A DNA stretch of 64,000 bases from Diphasiastrum complanatum (Eukaryota; Streptophyta; Lycopodiopsida; Lycopodiales; Lycopodiaceae): assembly GCA_029204225.1 (NCBI GenBank), contig CM055095.1, positions 61,299,910 through 61,363,909 of the forward strand, given 5' to 3'. This document shows, in pieces, positions 58,666 to 64,000 of the stretch. The translations under genes were made by a program, and so were the position numbers. Position 1 is the first letter of the stretch. Each line of letters opens with the position of its first letter. The notes under the pieces were generated by a model. The model was not told where the DNA came from. It searched no databases and saw only the letters and a list, made by a program, of their open reading frames with translations.

Positions 58666-59397
58666 ATGGCAACGCTAAGCGAAAGCGTTCTCAATGAGTC
58701 AAGCAAATTGGAAGGAGCCGACAACTATGCAGTTTGGAAATTCAAACTGAAGAATATTCTGATGGAAAAGGAGCTATGGGAGATCATGACAAGTGAGGAG
58801 ACAAGGCCAATGATTAAAGAAGATCAACGGGCATTTGATAGGAGGAAACAGAAAGCACAGAATGTCATCAACTTGTCAGTCAGAGATGCTATAATTCCCT
58901 ACATTTCGGATTTGGAAGGACCGAAAGAAACGTGGGATACGTTGAAGGCATTGTTTGAGACCACAAACACATCTCGAGTGCTATTCCTGAAGACGAAGCT
59001 GCACACATTATGGATGGATGATGGTGCAACTATTGTCGATCACCTATTGAAGATAAAGGAGATCCGTGATCAAGTAGCTGCCATTGGAGAGTGAGTACAG
59101 GATCACGAGATCGTTCAATTGACATTGAACAGCTTGAGTGAGTCACATCAAATGTTTGTGACAAGCATTGCCACACGGGAGAATCTTCCAACCTATGAAG
59201 ATCTAGGTGGATTACTCTTGCAGGAAGAGCAACGTCAAGAGAACTTGAATCATCGTAACAGGGGCTATGATCAAGCTCTTGCAGTTAGAGGACGAGGTGG
59301 AAGATTTGGCCATGGTAGGTATCAATCGAGAGGAGGAGTTGAAACAAAAGGAGATAGCACAAAGACAAGGCAAATGGTAGGCGGACAATTATGCTGA
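58666..59397 (+). pseudogene. Ty1/Copia gag (Copia D)
   Basis: The start MATLSESVLNESSKLEGADN at 58,666 is followed by YAVWKFKLKNILMEKELW, the DUF4219/UBN2-type Copia gag core. ETWDTLKALFETTN, FLKTKLHTLWM, a TGA at 59,092-59,094, and then QLTLNSLSESHQMFV and LGGLLLQEEQRQE follow. The C-terminal basic RGRGGRFGHGRYQSRGG is also found in Copia C. The zinc knuckle is missing because the body is deleted from about 59,400 onward. Apart from that stop the gag is well preserved. Confidence 0.85.
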
Positions 59398-61140
59398 TCA
59401 ACAATATTCATCCAACAAGAAAGCCTATCGAATCTACATGCTCTCTACCTCTAAAGTAATTGATAGTAGAGATGTAGTTTTTCATGAAGAAGAAAAGTCC
59501 AATCTTGGAGGGGCCGAGATCAAGCAACCTCAAATTCTATCACCTATTTTTATTGAAGACAATCAACATATGGAGGAGTCAAGATTTGAAGATGGAAGTC
59601 CTCCATGAGGGAGAGATCCTAGCCCAAGAGGCTCACTTATGATGACAACGGAAAACAAGTGGATCTTGATTCCACTTATACTTATTTTGTTTCTCATGAG
59701 GAGCCCAAAGATGTTCAAGAAGCCCTCAATACCAAGGAGTGGTATGAGGCCATGAAGATTGAATATGATGCCTTGATCACCAACCACACATGGGAGCTAG
59801 TGGATCCACCACCTTACATGCATATCATTGGATGCAAGTGGGTGTTCAAGATCAAGTACAATCATGATGGCTCCATCAACAAGTACAAGACAAGAATATG
59901 TGCTAAAGGCTTTGCACAAATATATGGCCTTGACTATGAAGAAACCTTTGCTCCTATAGAAAAGATGGTGACAATAAGAATCGTAATCTCTGTTGCCTTA
60001 TTTTTTAAGTGAAAACTGTTTCAACTTGATGTCTCCAACGCTTTTTTGAATGGCTATCTTGAGGAGGAGATATACATGGAACAGCCTCAAGGATTTATCA
60101 AGGATAAATTTAAGGTGTGTTTGCTATTTAGAAGTCTTTATGGCTTAAAGCAAGCACCTAGATCATGGTATTCAAGACTCAACAACTTTCTACTTTCATT
60201 AGGATTTGTGCTTAGTGACTATGATCCTTCTATGTACTTAAAGTTTGATAGTAATAATATTGTCATTCTCCTATTCTATGTAGATGACATTATTCTTAGT
60301 GGAAGTTGTTTGATGCTAGTTCAAGAAACCAAAGATACATTAGGAAAAGAATTTAAAATGCAAGATTTAGGAGAGATCCATTACATTTTGGGCCTTGAGA
60401 TTGATTTTCATGAAGAGTATGCTTTTATTTGTCAATCTAGATATGTCTTTTCCATGTTGAGAAAATTCAATATGCAAAATTGTAAAGGCATAGATACTCC
60501 CATGGAGCAACATGTAAAAGATCCTATTAAAGGTGATGAAAGATCCTTCGAGGACATCACACTTTATAGGAGTCTTATAGGCTCTTTAATTTGGCTTATT
60601 ATCACTAGACCCGATTTGAGCTATTGTGTGCACAAATTGAGTCAATTTATGCAAGATCCCAAGATCCAACATTGGAAGATGGCCAAGAGAGTTCTAAGAT
60701 ATGTATCTTCTACTCAAGATTATGGTTTATTGTACAAGAATGAAGATCTAACCATTGTTGGCTATTCAGATTCCAATTTTGCAAGTGATAAAATGGATCG
60801 GAAGTCCATTAATGCATATACTATCTTTCTTGGAGGCAATCTTGTGTCTTGGCTTTCAAAGAAGCAAGATACCATATCTCTATTATCTTGTGAGGCCGAG
60901 TACAAAGCACTCACTACAACAACTAAAGAGGTGCTTTGGATCAAGAGGTTAATCATGGAGCTAAAGTGCATCAAAGAGGATGATCTTCCCTTGATCAAAG
61001 GGAAAAGCTCATTGGAGGTGAAATCAACTTAGAACATGTCGACACATCTTCGTGTATTGCTGATCTTCTCACAAAGCCACTTTGCAAAAGTGTCTTCTCA
61101 AAGCATAGGTCTAATCTTGATCTTATCTCAAGATCAATGC
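59398..61140 (+). pseudogene. Ty1/Copia reverse transcriptase and RNase H (Copia D)
   Basis: After NYADQQYSSNKKAYRIYMLS the reading jumps from gag directly to the end of integrase (SKVIDSRDVVFHEE), so protease and most of integrase are deleted. RT from 59,659: NTKEWYEAMKIEYDAL, CKWVFKIKYNHDGSINKYK, YEETFAPIEKM, a TGA near 60,010, then FQLDVSNAFLNGYLEEEIYM, YGLKQAPRSWY and the intact active site LLFYVDDIIL (about 60,270). RNase H: VGYSDSNFASDKMDRKS and LLSCEAEYKALTTTTKEVLW. It ends near 61,100 after ADLLTKPL. The 328-codon frame 60,046-61,032 is the best-preserved polymerase segment in the window, but a functional polyprotein is ruled out by the deletion and stops. Confidence 0.9.
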
Positions 61141-61159
61141 TTGATCCACATTAGATACA

Positions 61160-61644
61160 TTTTTAGGAGGAGTGTCAAAATAATTGAAAAATCTATCTAA
61201 TGTTGTGAGTATGGGTCCTAAAAATGCCAAAGATGAATTAAGCTCTTTTGGCTTAGTAAAGACCCATCTTAGAATTAAATATTCAAGGTAGGTAGAAGTA
61301 GAAACTCGAGCTACCATAGGAATTGCCATTTGTACTTTACATGCCACATTTAATGCATGAAAAGACTAGGTGGCACAATTAGACATAGTGAGGTGGCTTG
61401 AATATTTCTAGATAGCTTGAGAGGCGGATCCACAACTCCAATTCAACTCAAAGTAGGAGAAGAGTCCATGGATCTATATATATGTGATGTACTCTCATTG
61501 AGAAAATGATGAAATTTGTGTGTAATGCAAATTTAGAGACAAGCTCTTTGTGCCCTCTCTCTCTCCATGAGTTTTGTACTTGCTATTTTCTCTCTCTAGC
61601 CGAATAGAGGCATTTATGATGCTTAGTCTTATGCTTTGTTGACA
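61160..61644 (+). mobile_element. Polypurine tract and 3' LTR of Copia D
   Basis: The purine run TAGGAGGAG ends at 61,172 and the LTR starts TGTCAAAATAATTG at 61,173. The likely end is TTTGTTGACA at 61,644, giving matched TGTCAA/TTGACA termini and about 472 bp. The 5' LTR is lost, so the end is not proved. The start differs from that of Copia C, although the two elements share gag and leader. Confidence 0.65.

Positions 61645-64000
<2,356 letters not shown>

Overview
The window reads as nuclear DNA from a land plant with a large, repeat-rich genome. The evidence is a multi-exon gene with GT..AG introns and plant-type protein sequence, together with plant Ty1/Copia and Ty3/Gypsy retrotransposons primed by initiator-Met tRNA sites. 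Several introns of 4-5 kb are full of transposon debris. Genome size and repeat style suggest a fern, lycophyte or gymnosperm, but nothing here fixes the species.

Region 1 (about 1-22,700) is one host gene on the minus strand: the N-terminal 1,558 codons of phosphatidylinositol 4-kinase alpha (plant PI4K-alpha-1). I rebuilt 17 exons from 22,318 down to 508 with consistent reading phase across 16 introns. The C-terminal part, including the kinase domain, lies beyond base 1. Introns 8, 9 and 14 are 4.1-4.9 kb. They carry hAT-like MITEs with CATAG termini and target-site duplications, LINE and Copia relics, one LTR with its primer site, and (CT)n tracts. The 5' side has a GA-rich tract and an 87-bp tandem duplication.

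Region 2 (about 23,100-43,200) is a nested retrotransposon graveyard. Two LTR families (called A and B here) recur in both orientations with internal deletions. They are attached to decayed Copia bodies (26.8-29.9 kb plus strand; 31.3-34.3 kb minus strand; 35.9-39.1 kb plus strand). A Ty3/Gypsy element (30.9-35.9 kb) is interrupted by the minus-strand Copia copy. A 25-bp minisatellite family appears three times (26.2, 39.3 and 40.2 kb), the first inverted relative to the other two.

Region 3 (about 43,200-45,000) is AT-rich. On the minus strand it holds a decayed, apparently spliced gene whose protein carries the hallmarks of a beta-class N6/N4 amino-DNA methyltransferase. It is the most unexpected coding relic in the window.

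Region 4 (about 45,700-54,400) is a second Gypsy element (tRNA-Asp-like primer site, gag start) with a nearly full-length minus-strand Copia (48,348-53,046) inserted in it. Region 5 (54,360-57,134, minus) is a roughly 925-codon reading frame with a coiled coil that matches no gag-pol domain. Region 6 (57,186-61,644) is a plus-strand Copia with gag, a large pol deletion, a reverse transcriptase with intact YVDD, RNase H and a 3' LTR. The remainder to 64,000 is unrecognised DNA with one long (GA)n tract.

Only PI4KA looks like a functional host gene. Everything else is mobile-element or relic DNA carrying stops, frameshifts and deletions.
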